64,000 nucleotides of DNA from Streptomyces rugosispiralis (lineage in GTDB: Bacteria > Actinomycetota > Actinomycetes > Streptomycetales > Streptomycetaceae). The notes beneath the pieces are model-generated. The model worked only from the letters and a program-made list of their open reading frames with translations, was not told the origin of the DNA and did not search any database. Positions 35,002 through 42,609 of this stretch are shown here, one piece after another; position 1 is the first letter of the stretch, and the number at the start of each line of letters is the position of its first letter. The DNA lies in assembly GCF_024505145.1 (NCBI RefSeq), contig NZ_JANIAA010000033.1, forward strand, positions 49,305 to 113,304, in the 5' to 3' direction. The position numbers and the translations under genes are program-made.

Positions 35002-36009
35002 ATGCGCTACATTTCTGCCATGCGGTCCATCGCCCTCGCCGTCACCCCGGGCATGCCGATCTTCGATCTGGCGGTGCCCTGCCATGTCTTCGGATCCGAT
35101 CGCCCAGGACTCCCCGACCCCTGGTACGAGCTGCGGGTCTGTGCGATCGGGCCGGGCGGTGAGGGGGCCGGTGCGCCGGTCGCCGCCCGCTCGTGGTTCG
35201 CCGCCCACACCCCGTACGGCACCGAGGAGCTGATCGCGGCGGACACGGTGATCGTCCCGGCCTCGGCCGATGTGCGCGGCGATCCGCCCCAGGAGCTGAT
35301 CGACGCGCTGCGCGCGGCCCATGGGCGCGGGGCCCGCATCGTGTCGCTGTGCTCGGGCGCGTTCACCCTGGCCGCGACCGGACTGCTCGACGGCCGTACG
35401 GCGGCCACCCACTGGATGTACGCGGCGCTGTTCGCCGAGCGCTATCCGGCCGTACGGCTCGATCCGTCCGTGCTCTACGTCGACCACGGCGATGTGCTGA
35501 CGGGGGCCGGGTCCACGGCCTGCATCGACGTCTGTCTGCACCTGGTGCGCGAGGACTACGGCACCGAGGCGGCGAACACCCTGGCCCGGCAGCTCGTCGC
35601 GCCCGCCCACCGGCCGGGCGGCCAGGCCCAGTACATCGAGGCGCCGCTGCCGGAGCGCACCGACGACTCGCTCGCCCCGCTGCTGCACTGGGCCGCCGAG
35701 CGGCTGCACGAACCGCTGACCGTGGCCGACCTGGCCCGCCGCGCCCACACCAGCCCGCGCACCCTGGTCCGCCGCTTCCACGCCGCCACCGGCACGACGC
35801 CGCTGCGCTGGCTCCAGGGCCAGCGGATCGCCCGCGCCCGGGAACTGCTGGAGGGCGGCGACCTGCCGGTGGACCGGATCGCGGAGCTGTGCGGACTGGG
35901 CACGGCGGCCAACCTGCGCCGCCACTTCACCCGAGCGGTCGGGGTGCCCCCACACGACTACCGCCGCGCGTTCCGCGCCCGGGAAGCGGGGACGGCCTCG
36001 GCCGTCTGA
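35002..36009 (+). CDS. GlxA-family AraC regulator (DJ-1/PfpI + AraC HTH)
   Basis: A 335-aa regulator. The N-terminal half is a DJ-1/PfpI-like domain (SIALAVTPGMPIFDLAVPCH, ARIVSLCSGAFTLAATGLLD with the nucleophile-elbow Cys); the C-terminal third is an AraC double HTH (LTVADLARRAHTSPRTLVRR, DRIAELCGLGTAANLRRHFT). GGAG 7 nt ahead selects the ATG at 35002 over 35020. Divergent from the MFS gene. Effector unknown. Confidence 0.92.
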   Translation: MRYISAMRSIALAVTPGMPIFDLAVPCHVFGSDRPGLPDPWYELRVCAIGPGGEGAGAPVAARSWFAAHTPYGTEELIAADTVIVPASADVRGDPPQELIDALRAAHGRGARIVSLCSGAFTLAATGLLDGRTAATHWMYAALFAERYPAVRLDPSVLYVDHGDVLTGAGSTACIDVCLHLVREDYGTEAANTLARQLVAPAHRPGGQAQYIEAPLPERTDDSLAPLLHWAAERLHEPLTVADLARRAHTSPRTLVRRFHAATGTTPLRWLQGQRIARARELLEGGDLPVDRIAELCGLGTAANLRRHFTRAVGVPPHDYRRAFRAREAGTASAV

Positions 36010-36032
36010 GCCCGGGGGTCGGCGGATCGTTA

Positions 36033-36281
36033 CGCCTGCGGCGGGCTGCTTTCCCCTACCCGCCCCTTCCCGCAGCATCGATATGCGGCTCCGCCGCGTG
36101 GCAGGGGCTCCGCCCCTGGCCCCCGGACGCCCTTCGGGCGTGTCCTCAATCTCCCCCAGCTACCGCTGGGAGGTGCCCCCTGACGGGCTGAAATCAGCCC
36201 CTCCGGCGTTTGAGGAGCGGGGTCCGGGGCGGAGCCCCAGTTACGGGAAGGGGCGGGGAGGGGAGCAGCCCGCCGCAGGCG
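36033..36281. repeat. Large imperfect inverted-repeat element
   Basis: Left arm 36033-36072 (CGCCTGCGGCGGGCTGCT to CGCCCCTTCCCG) and right arm 36244-36281 (CGGGAAGGGGCGGGGAGGGG to CCGCAGGCG) are near-perfect reverse complements of about 38-40 bp. Between them lie a GCGGCTCCGCCGCG hairpin (36084-36097), the CTCCCCCAGCTACCGCTGGG hairpin (36151-36180), and GGGCTGAAATCAGCCC. It fills the gap between two convergent genes. Confidence 0.8.
36151..36180. repeat. Dispersed CCCAGC-TACC-GCTGGG hairpin, copy 1
   Basis: CTCCCCCAGCTACCGCTGGG followed by AGGTGCCCCC. Almost identical copies at 44901-44929 and 45003-45032 (the last with C for T in the loop). Confidence 0.85.
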
Positions 36282-36315
36282 CCAAGACCCGCCGAACGCC
36301 CCCGGACCGTCGCCC

Positions 36316-37195
36316 CTACAGCCGTGGGTCCACCGGCTCCGACTCCAGCGCGAGCACCGCGAAGACCGCCTCGTGGACGCGCCACAGGGGCTCGCCCTCC
36401 GCCAGCCGGTCGAGCGCCTCCAGACCGAGCGCGTACTCGCGCAGGGCGAGGGAGCGCTTATGGCCCAGGTGGCGCTCGCGCAGCCGGGCCAGGTTCTCCG
36501 GGCGGGTGTACTCCGGGCCGTAGATGATGCGCAGATACTCGCGGCCCCGGCACTTCACGCCCGGCTGGACCAGCCGCCCGTCGCCCTTGCGGACGAAGCC
36601 CTGGAGCGGCTTGACCACCATGCCCTCACCGCCCTCGGCCGTCAGGTCCAGCCACCAGCGGACCCCCTCCGCGACCGACGCCTCGTCCTCGGTGTCGACG
36701 ATCAGCCGGCGGGTGGGGGCCAGCAGCCGGGCGCCGTCGGCGGCCGGCTTCTCCGCCTCGATCATCCGGTCGATCAGGGCGAGCTGCTGATCGTGCGGCA
36801 GCGCGGTGGCGAGGTTGCGGCCCTGGACGGCCAGGATCTGGAACGGCGCCATCCGGATGCCGTCCAGCCCGTCGACCGGCCAGCAGTAGCGCCGGTAGGC
36901 ATCGGTGAACGCGGCCGCGTCCGAGGCCCGGTCACGCTGCTTGCCGAGCAGCGCGGACACCTCGACCCCGCGCGCCTCCGCGCCCTCCAGCGCCGCGAGG
37001 ACACCGGGGAAGACGGCGCGCGAGGCGGCGCCCACCGCCGCGTACTGGTGGCGCAGCAGCCCCTCGGCCTTGAGCGACCACGGCATCAACTCGGCGTCCA
37101 GCAGCAGCCAGTCGGTGTCCAGCTCCTGCCACAGCCCGGCGCGGTCGAGGCAGTCGCTCAGCCCGCGCAGTAGAACACCCGTCCGAGTATCGCCC
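36316..37195 (-). pseudogene. 5'-truncated polynucleotide kinase-phosphatase-ligase (Pnkp) gene
   Basis: The frame encodes the C-terminal ~290 residues of Pnkp, the ligase (adenylyltransferase) module: GLWQELDTDWLLLDAELMPW, FTDAYRRYCWPVDGLDGIRM, EGGEGMVVKPLQGFVRKGDG (ligase motif IV/V region) and KCRGREYLRIIYGPEYTRPE. Full bacterial Pnkp is about 850 aa: kinase, phosphatase, ligase. Here kinase, phosphatase and the ligase motif with the nucleotide-accepting Lys (E-K-x-x-G) are missing; the frame is cut at DTRTG near 37195 and the mmuM stop lies 17 bp further. Without these it cannot seal RNA. No Hen1 gene is adjacent. Confidence 0.7.
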
Positions 37196-37211
37196 GGCGA
37201 TCCGCCCTCAC

Positions 37212-38183
37212 CTAATGGTTTCTCACCAGGGCGGCCAGCTCCGCGATCCGCTCCGGGCCCACCCGGCAGCAGCCGCCGATGAGCCGTGCCCCCGCGGCCC
37301 GCCATGCCTTCACCCGCCCCGGGTCGAAGGTCGCCCGGCCGCGCCAGCCCCGTGCCGTGGCATCCCACTCCTCTCCGCTGTTCGGATACACCACCACCGG
37401 CTTGCCGGTGGTCTCGGCCGCGATCTCCACGGCCCGGTCCGCGTCGCCCGGCTCACAGCAGTTGACGCCGACGGCGATCACCTGGTCGACCCCCGCGGCC
37501 AGGGCGAACGCGTCCCTCAGCGGCTGCCCGGCCCGGGTGGTCTCCCCCGCGATGCTGTAGGAGAGCCATACCGGCACCCCGCATCCCTCGACGGCGCTCA
37601 GCAGCGCCGCGGCCTCATCGGCGTCCGGTACCGTCTCCAGCGCCAGCGCGTCGGGCCCGGCCGCGGCCAGCGCCTCGATCCTCGGCCGGTGGAACCGCGC
37701 CAGCTCGGCCACGCTCAGCCCGTACCGCCCGCGGTACTCGCTGCCGTCCGCCAGCATCGCCCCGTACGGGCCCACGGAGGCGGCGACCCACACCGGCTCC
37801 GCGCCCCGCTCGCCCGCGCCCCCCTCACCGGCGCCCCGCTCGCCCGCGGCCGCCCGCTCGGCGGCCGCCCGCTCCGCCCCCGTGCGCGCCAGCTCGACGC
37901 TGCGCCGCAGCAGCGCCGTGGCCTCCTCGTGGCCCACGCCCCGGTGGGCGAAGCCCTCGTAGGTGGCCTGATAGCTGCCGGTGATGAGCACCCGTGCGCC
38001 CGCCCGTGCGTAGGCGGTGTGGGCCGTCTCGAGCTGCCCCGGGTCGTCGGCCAGCAGCCGGGCCGACCACAGCTCGTCGGAGAGATCGCAGCCCTGTGCC
38101 TCCAGCTGGTTGGAGAGACCGCCGTCGAGGACGAGCGGTCCGCGCTCCAGCGCGGCGGCCAGGGGGGTGGCGGGTACGGACAT
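37212..38183 (-). CDS. mmuM: Homocysteine S-methyltransferase (MmuM-like)
   Basis: A 323-aa zinc methyltransferase using S-methylmethionine or SAM to make methionine. VLDGGLSNQLEAQGCDLSDE is the N-terminal signature; zinc ligands are the Cys in VIAVGVNCCEPGDAD and the Cys pair in RLIGGCCRVGPERI. A 27-residue Ala/Glu/Gly/Arg repeat (ERAAAERAAAGERGAGEGGA near 100-125) is inserted before VWVAASVGPYGAML and looks like codon-repeat expansion. Start at 38183; AGGAGCACCC precedes it. Confidence 0.9.
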   Translation of the reverse strand: MSVPATPLAAALERGPLVLDGGLSNQLEAQGCDLSDELWSARLLADDPGQLETAHTAYARAGARVLITGSYQATYEGFAHRGVGHEEATALLRRSVELARTGAERAAAERAAAGERGAGEGGAGERGAEPVWVAASVGPYGAMLADGSEYRGRYGLSVAELARFHRPRIEALAAAGPDALALETVPDADEAAALLSAVEGCGVPVWLSYSIAGETTRAGQPLRDAFALAAGVDQVIAVGVNCCEPGDADRAVEIAAETTGKPVVVYPNSGEEWDATARGWRGRATFDPGRVKAWRAAGARLIGGCCRVGPERIAELAALVRNH

Positions 38184-38206
38184 CACGGGTGCTCCTGGTG
38201 GTGCGC

Positions 38207-39139
38207 TCAGCCCAGCTGGGCCTGGACCTGCGAGGAAATCAGCTCCAGGTGGTCGAGGTCGCTCAGGTCCAGCATCTGGAGGTAGAGCCGGGAGGCGCCC
38301 GCCTCCGCATAGCGGCCGATCTTCTCGACGACCTCGGCCGGGGAGCCCGCCAGACCGTTCTCCTTCAGCTCCGCGACCTCCCGGCCGATCGCCGCGGCCC
38401 GCCGGGCGACCTCGGCGTCGTCCTTGCCCACGCACACCACCAGCGCGTTGGAGTACACCAGGTCGTCACCCTTGCGGCCGGCGGCCTCGGCCGCCTCCCG
38501 CACCCGGCCGAACTGGCGCTCGCTGTCCTCGGGCGAGGCGAACGGCATATTGAACTCGTCCGCGTACCGCGCGGCCAGCCGCGGGGTGCGGGTGGCACCC
38601 TGGCCGCCGATCAGCACCGGCACCTTGCTCTGCGCGGGCTTGGGCAGCCCCGGGGAGTCCACCAGCTGGTAGTGGGCACCGTCGTGGCCGAAGGTCTCGC
38701 CGACCGGGGTCTGCCACAGCCCGGTGACGATGGCCAGCTGCTCCTCCAGCCGGGCGAACTTCTCCTTGGGGAAGGGGATCCCGTAGGCCCGGTGCTCCTC
38801 CTCGAACCAGCCCGCGCCCAGGCCCAGCTCGACTCGTCCACCCGACATCTGGTCGACCTGCGCGACCTGGATCGCCAGCACACCGGGCAGCCGGAAGGTG
38901 GCGGCGGTCATCAGGGTGCCCAGCCGGATCCGCCGGGTCTCGCGGGCCAGCCCGGCCAGGGTGATCCAGGCGTCGGTGGGGCCGGGGAGGCCGTCCACAT
39001 CGCCCATGTGGAGATAGTGGTCGGACCGGAAGAAGGCGTCGAACCCGAGGTCCTCGGTGGCCTTGGCGACGGTCAGCAGCGTGTCGTAGGTCGCCCCCTG
39101 CTGGGGCTCGGTGAAGATGCGAAGATCCATGCCACCCAT
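38207..39139 (-). CDS. LLM-class F420-dependent oxidoreductase
   Basis: A 310-aa luciferase-like TIM-barrel protein of the F420 group: DLRIFTEPQQGATYDTLLTV, ATEDLGFDAFFRSDHYLHMG, RIRLGTLMTAATFRLPGVLA, GRVELGLGAGWFEEEHRAYG and PVLIGGQGATRTPRLAARYA are standard. The substrate is unknown. Two in-frame ATGs (39139 and 39130) are possible; GAGG near 39146 slightly favours 39139. It ends 23 bp before mmuM and may be co-transcribed. Confidence 0.9.
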   Translation of the reverse strand: MGGMDLRIFTEPQQGATYDTLLTVAKATEDLGFDAFFRSDHYLHMGDVDGLPGPTDAWITLAGLARETRRIRLGTLMTAATFRLPGVLAIQVAQVDQMSGGRVELGLGAGWFEEEHRAYGIPFPKEKFARLEEQLAIVTGLWQTPVGETFGHDGAHYQLVDSPGLPKPAQSKVPVLIGGQGATRTPRLAARYADEFNMPFASPEDSERQFGRVREAAEAAGRKGDDLVYSNALVVCVGKDDAEVARRAAAIGREVAELKENGLAGSPAEVVEKIGRYAEAGASRLYLQMLDLSDLDHLELISSQVQAQLG

Positions 39140-39148
39140 CCTGCCTCG

Positions 39149-39634
39149 TCACGCCGCACCACCCCACTCCCCACCCCATTCGCGGAAGGTGAGGTGCCTG
39201 AGCATGCCGTGCACCCGGTCCCGGGCCTCGTCCGCCGCGTCGATCGCCTCCACGCACTGCCAGTACAGCGCCTCCTCCTCGGTATTGGAGGCGACCCCGA
39301 CCAGCGCGAAGCCCGCCTCCGCCAACAGCTCCCCCAGCGCCAGCAGCACCGCCCTCGGATCGCGCACCTCCGAGAGCTGGGCGGCCCGTAAACCGCCGCC
39401 GCGCAGCGTGGGGTGGTGCAGCGCCGGGTGGAACAGGGCGCCGCGCGCCCGCCCGCCCGCCTCGCACAGACCGCGCGCCTCCGCTCGCGCGGCCGCCGGA
39501 CCGCTCACCACGAAATAACCGCCGACCGCTTCGGCCAGCGCTTGCACCTGCCAGGCTTCGGCCACGATGTCGTGCACGCTCCCGGCCTTCGCCAGGGCGT
39601 GCCGGGTGACACCGATCAGCCGCATCGCGTCCAT
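39149..39634 (-). CDS. DUF6099-like Streptomyces protein
   Basis: A 161-aa soluble protein: MDAMRLIGVTRHALAKAGSV, AEAWQVQALAEAVGGYFVVS, VLLALGELLAEAGFALVGVA and EALYWQCVEAIDAADEARDR. I recognise this as a conserved Streptomyces family (DUF6099) without a known role. The start at 39634 has AGAGGGG about 8 nt upstream; the TTG at 39652 would bury that site. It ends 9 bp before the LLM gene. Confidence 0.72.
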   Translation of the reverse strand: MDAMRLIGVTRHALAKAGSVHDIVAEAWQVQALAEAVGGYFVVSGPAAARAEARGLCEAGGRARGALFHPALHHPTLRGGGLRAAQLSEVRDPRAVLLALGELLAEAGFALVGVASNTEEEALYWQCVEAIDAADEARDRVHGMLRHLTFREWGGEWGGAA

Positions 39635-39652
39635 TCCCCGCACCCCTCTCAA

Positions 39653-40036
39653 CGGACTTCCGAGCCCGTCACTCCTCCACTACCCAGAGTGATAACTAAC
39701 AGGCCGAAAAGCTAGGGGAATTCAGGAATCTGTTGACAACAGTTGCGGTGTGGATAACTTCTTCACTACGGAGAGTGACGGATCAAGGGGTTGGAGCCCC
39801 GCGCACCACCGGAGATCACGGTTCACCGCCACAGCCCCCGTTCACCGCCATAGCCCCCCGTTCACCGCGAGATCACCCATTCACCGCCAAGGCCCCCGTT
39901 CGCGGCAGGCCCCCGCCGACGCGCCCAGCTCCCGTCAGCGCCCGTACGCCGTCAGCACCCGTACTCCGTCAGCACCCGTACGCCGTCAGCACCCGTACTC
40001 CGTCAGCACCCGTACGCCGTCAGCACCCGTACTCCG
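39653..40036. other. Intergenic region with two kinds of tandem repeats
   Basis: 384 bp between two minus-strand genes. 39818-39905 holds irregular copies of GTTCACCGCCA-x-AGCCCCC about 20-24 bp apart (five copies), and 39941-40042 holds six regular 17-bp repeats. The AT-richer stretch 39668-39760 (TGATAACTAACAGGCCGAAA) is the likely promoter of the DUF6099 operon. Confidence 0.6.
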
Positions 40037-40042
40037 TCAGCG
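39941..40042. repeat. Six perfect-length 17-bp tandem repeats
   Basis: Unit CCCGTAC(G/T)CCGTCAGCA; G and T alternate strictly, so the real unit is 34 bp. The last copy (40026-40042) covers the mazG stop codon. A half copy (CTCCCGTCAGCG) precedes the array. Confidence 0.95.
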
Positions 40043-40399
40043 CGCCCCGTTCACCGGAAACCGCACCTCGTTCCGGTCGATCTTCGCCGAGAGCGCCCCG
40101 AGGGCGTCGATCCCCAGCACCTCGCAGAACTGGAGCAGATACGCCAGCACATCGGCGACCTCGTCCTCGACCCGGGCCGCCTTCCCCTCCTCCTCCATCA
40201 CCCGCACGGACTGCTCGGGCGTCAGCCACTGGAAGATCTCCACCAGCTCCGACGCCTCGACGCTCAGCGCCGCCGCGAGGTTCTTGGGGGTGTGGTACTG
40301 CTGCCAGTCGCGCGCCGCCGCGAAGGCGGCCAGCCTGCGCTGCAGGGCCGCCACATCCAGGCCGTCAGTTCGTCGTTCGCTCTCTCGGGACTCGCTCAC
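40037..40399 (-). CDS. MazG-like nucleotide pyrophosphohydrolase
   Basis: A 120-aa all-alpha NTP-PPase of the single-domain MazG/RS21-C6 type, which hydrolyses non-canonical or modified (d)NTPs. NLAAALSVEASELVEIFQWL carries the ExxE pair and ARVEDEVADVLAYLLQFCEV the ExxD pair that bind magnesium. DWQQYHTPKN is the family lead. It overlaps the upstream AAA-protein gene by 35 nt and its stop lies in the 17-bp repeat array. Confidence 0.88.
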   Translation of the reverse strand: MSESRESERRTDGLDVAALQRRLAAFAAARDWQQYHTPKNLAAALSVEASELVEIFQWLTPEQSVRVMEEEGKAARVEDEVADVLAYLLQFCEVLGIDALGALSAKIDRNEVRFPVNGAR

Positions 40400-41540
40400 G
40401 CCCCAGGTTTACCACCGTGACGGGGGCGTCCCCGACCGCCCCCGTCACGTCCCCCACCGTCCCCACGAGCCGGATGTGCCCCCGTGCGCACATCCGGGCC
40501 GCCACCCCCAGGAGCTCCCGCGCCTGCCGCCGGTCCAGACACCGGTCGAAACCGTCGGCCAGCACGGTCAGCACCTGCCGCGCGGGGAGCACATCGGCCG
40601 CCGTGTCCACGGCCAGCACACCGGGCCCGGTCAGCAGCACCAGCGCGAGCGCGAGGTACCGCAGCTCGCCGTCGCCGAGGCGCTCCACGGGCATCGCGCC
40701 GAACTCCCCCTGCTCCACCAGGGCCCGCACCACCCCGTCCGCGCGCCCCTCCGTGACCAGCCCCTCGACCGGTCCGGCGCACCCCGCCCGGACCGCCGCG
40801 ACCAGCGCCGCGTGCCGCGTACCGCACTCCCGGCTGGTCCGCCGCAGCACCGCCGCCAGGTTCTCGCAGCCGCCGCGCAGCCGCCCGTCCCTCGGTGGCG
40901 CCGGCGCCCGCATCCGGTCCGGCCGCGGATCGCAGGGGAAGACCGAGCGCAGCGCGATGACCACCTGCTCGGCGGCGGCGAGCGCGAGCCGCTGCCCCTC
41001 CGTCGTGCCCGCGACCCGCAGCGGCAGCAGCGAGGTCGCCAGCCGGTCGTCGGGCAGCGGGGCGCGGGTCACCGCGACCGCGCCCGCCGTGTGCCAGGCG
41101 GCCTGCACACAGCGCCGCCCCGGGTCGCGCAGCGCCGTCTCCAGCAGGGTCTCCCCGGCCCCCGTCATCCGCTCGCCCACGATGCGCAGTTCGGGCTCGG
41201 CCTGTACGGCGACATCGACCCGTACGGGCCCGACCGGGCCGTCCACGGTGCAGCCGATGCGGAAACCGCGCCGCCCCTGCCGGTCCGGCCGCGCCCGGCG
41301 CGGGATGTACGCGGCCGGATCGCGGAACACCTCCGCGAGCCGGGCGCCGGCCGCGAGCCGCGCGAGCGCCGCGTACGCCTCCAGCACCCCGGACTTGCCA
41401 CTGCCGCTCGGACCGGAGATCAGGGTCAGCGGTCCCAGCCGAAACGCGGCACGGCGGTGGCTCTTGAAGGCCGACAGCCTCAACTCGGAGACGATGGGCC
41501 GCAGTTCGGTCCTTGCGGGCAGCAGCCCGGATGCGCTCAT
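40365..41540 (-). CDS. RecF/SMC-like AAA ATPase
   Basis: A 391-aa ABC-type ATPase of the OLD/RecF-like group. Walker A GPLTLISGPSGSGKSGVLEA (about 40-59) follows ELRLSAFKSHRRAAFRLGPL; the signature region is VERLGDGELRYLALALVLL, with GVLAVDTAADVL as a Walker B-like line in which the catalytic Glu is replaced. No coiled-coil arm. The ATG at 41552 (MFRSMSAS) is an equally possible start. Overlaps mazG, so the two are likely co-expressed; DNA or nucleotide maintenance is a guess. Confidence 0.75.
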   Translation of the reverse strand: MSASGLLPARTELRPIVSELRLSAFKSHRRAAFRLGPLTLISGPSGSGKSGVLEAYAALARLAAGARLAEVFRDPAAYIPRRARPDRQGRRGFRIGCTVDGPVGPVRVDVAVQAEPELRIVGERMTGAGETLLETALRDPGRRCVQAAWHTAGAVAVTRAPLPDDRLATSLLPLRVAGTTEGQRLALAAAEQVVIALRSVFPCDPRPDRMRAPAPPRDGRLRGGCENLAAVLRRTSRECGTRHAALVAAVRAGCAGPVEGLVTEGRADGVVRALVEQGEFGAMPVERLGDGELRYLALALVLLTGPGVLAVDTAADVLPARQVLTVLADGFDRCLDRRQARELLGVAARMCARGHIRLVGTVGDVTGAVGDAPVTVVNLGRERVPRERTTN

Positions 41541-41686
41541 GCTCCGGAACATATCTCTGGCACATACCGCCGAACCGTTACTCCTTCCGTATCTTCCTAC
41601 CATCGGGGGATAGCCGCCGTGGCCGATGATGACCAAGGGACAGCGGATGTTCAGCGCTCGAGGAATTGAGGACGGTACGGGGGCCC
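41541..41686. promoter_or_regulatory. Divergent promoter region
   Basis: 146 bp between the AAA gene (-) and a hypothetical gene (+). AT-richer than its surroundings at 41545-41605. No operator dyad recognised. Confidence 0.35.
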
Positions 41687-42211
41687 ATGGCTGACAGCAC
41701 GTTCTGGATCGCGGCCCTCACCGGCGGCACCGCCGTCCTGGCCAGTTGGGTCACCAGCCGCGGCAACACCCGGGCCGCCCGGATCCAGGCGGACACCGCG
41801 GCGCTCGCCCAGCGCGCGGAGCGGCTGCGCGACAGCAGGCGCACCGCGTATCTCGACCTGATCGAACAGACCCACAGCATCGGCGAGTTGTACTGGGAGG
41901 TCGCCGCCGTCGAGCGCACCGGCGCGGCGGAACGCCGCCGCGCCCTCCTGGACGAGCTGGCCGAGCGGGAGCGTGACGAGTACGGCAAGATGCGCCGCTG
42001 TGTGCGCGTGGTCGAGCTGGAGGGCCCGGCCGCCGCGGCCACCGCCGCGAACGCGCTGCAGAAGGCCACCGGGCCGTTCCACCGCGCCCTGGGCGCGATG
42101 CGCTCGGACGAGCCGGAGGCGGGGCAGCGCTTTCACGCCGCGTTCAGACCGTTCTGGCAGGCCCTCACGGACTTCGTGGACGCCGCGAAGGCGGCCCTCC
42201 AGGAGGTCTAG
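41687..42211 (+). CDS. Hypothetical protein, N-terminal membrane helix and coiled coil
   Basis: A 174-aa protein. Residues 5-22 are hydrophobic (FWIAALTGGTAVLASWVTS) and the rest is a highly charged helical region (RAERLRDSRRTAYLDLIEQT, RRRALLDELAERERDEYGKM). The pattern 'TAxLASWVTxRGNxxAAxxQAxxxxxAQRxxRLRDxRRxAYxxLI' is common to small Streptomyces membrane proteins of unknown role. Start at 41687 follows GGTACGGGGGCCC, a weak ribosome site. Confidence 0.75.
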   Translation: MADSTFWIAALTGGTAVLASWVTSRGNTRAARIQADTAALAQRAERLRDSRRTAYLDLIEQTHSIGELYWEVAAVERTGAAERRRALLDELAERERDEYGKMRRCVRVVELEGPAAAATAANALQKATGPFHRALGAMRSDEPEAGQRFHAAFRPFWQALTDFVDAAKAALQEV

Positions 42212-42609
42212 CAAGGCGTCCCGGCGGGGCGCGGGGAGACGTCCCGACGAGGCGTGGCGGGAAGCCCTGACCAGGCGTATGGGGTGTGTTGTCAGGAAGC
42301 GGACGAGAGGGGAGGGAACGCGTCCGCGAGCAGCCGCCGGACAGGGCCATTTTGTCAACTACATGTCATTCCGGCCCACTTCGCGGCCCGTCCGCACCCC
42401 GGCCCCCGAAACTCGGACGGTGGCCGTCGGCCCGGGGCTCGAGGGGCACCATCAGCACGGATGCTGAGACACGGATCGCTTCCCTAAACCCTTTGGCGGA
42501 GTCGCCCTCACCCCCCAGGCCGATTTCCACGAGGACACGTGGTGCCGCCCGAACGGCTGTCCTAGCGTGCCCTCTTACTGGAACCTTAACTCCCCCCTAA
42601 AGGAGCGTC
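42212..42609 (+). promoter_or_regulatory. Region upstream of the MMPL gene
   Basis: 398 bp without a credible gene. TAGCGT at 42563-42568 could be the -10 box of the MMPL promoter (about 40-nt leader); AAAGGAG is at 42598-42604. CATTTTGTCAACTACATGTC at 42348-42367 is the only AT-rich patch further upstream. Confidence 0.4.

Noticed and set aside
33439..36078. MFS gene extended to 879 codons
   Set aside because: The extension is antisense to the GlxA regulator; the helix-1 start at 34947 fits the family.
39941..40042. CRISPR array
   Set aside because: Units are 17 bp with no spacers, so this is a simple tandem repeat; the same holds for 22237-22314 and 20624-20695.
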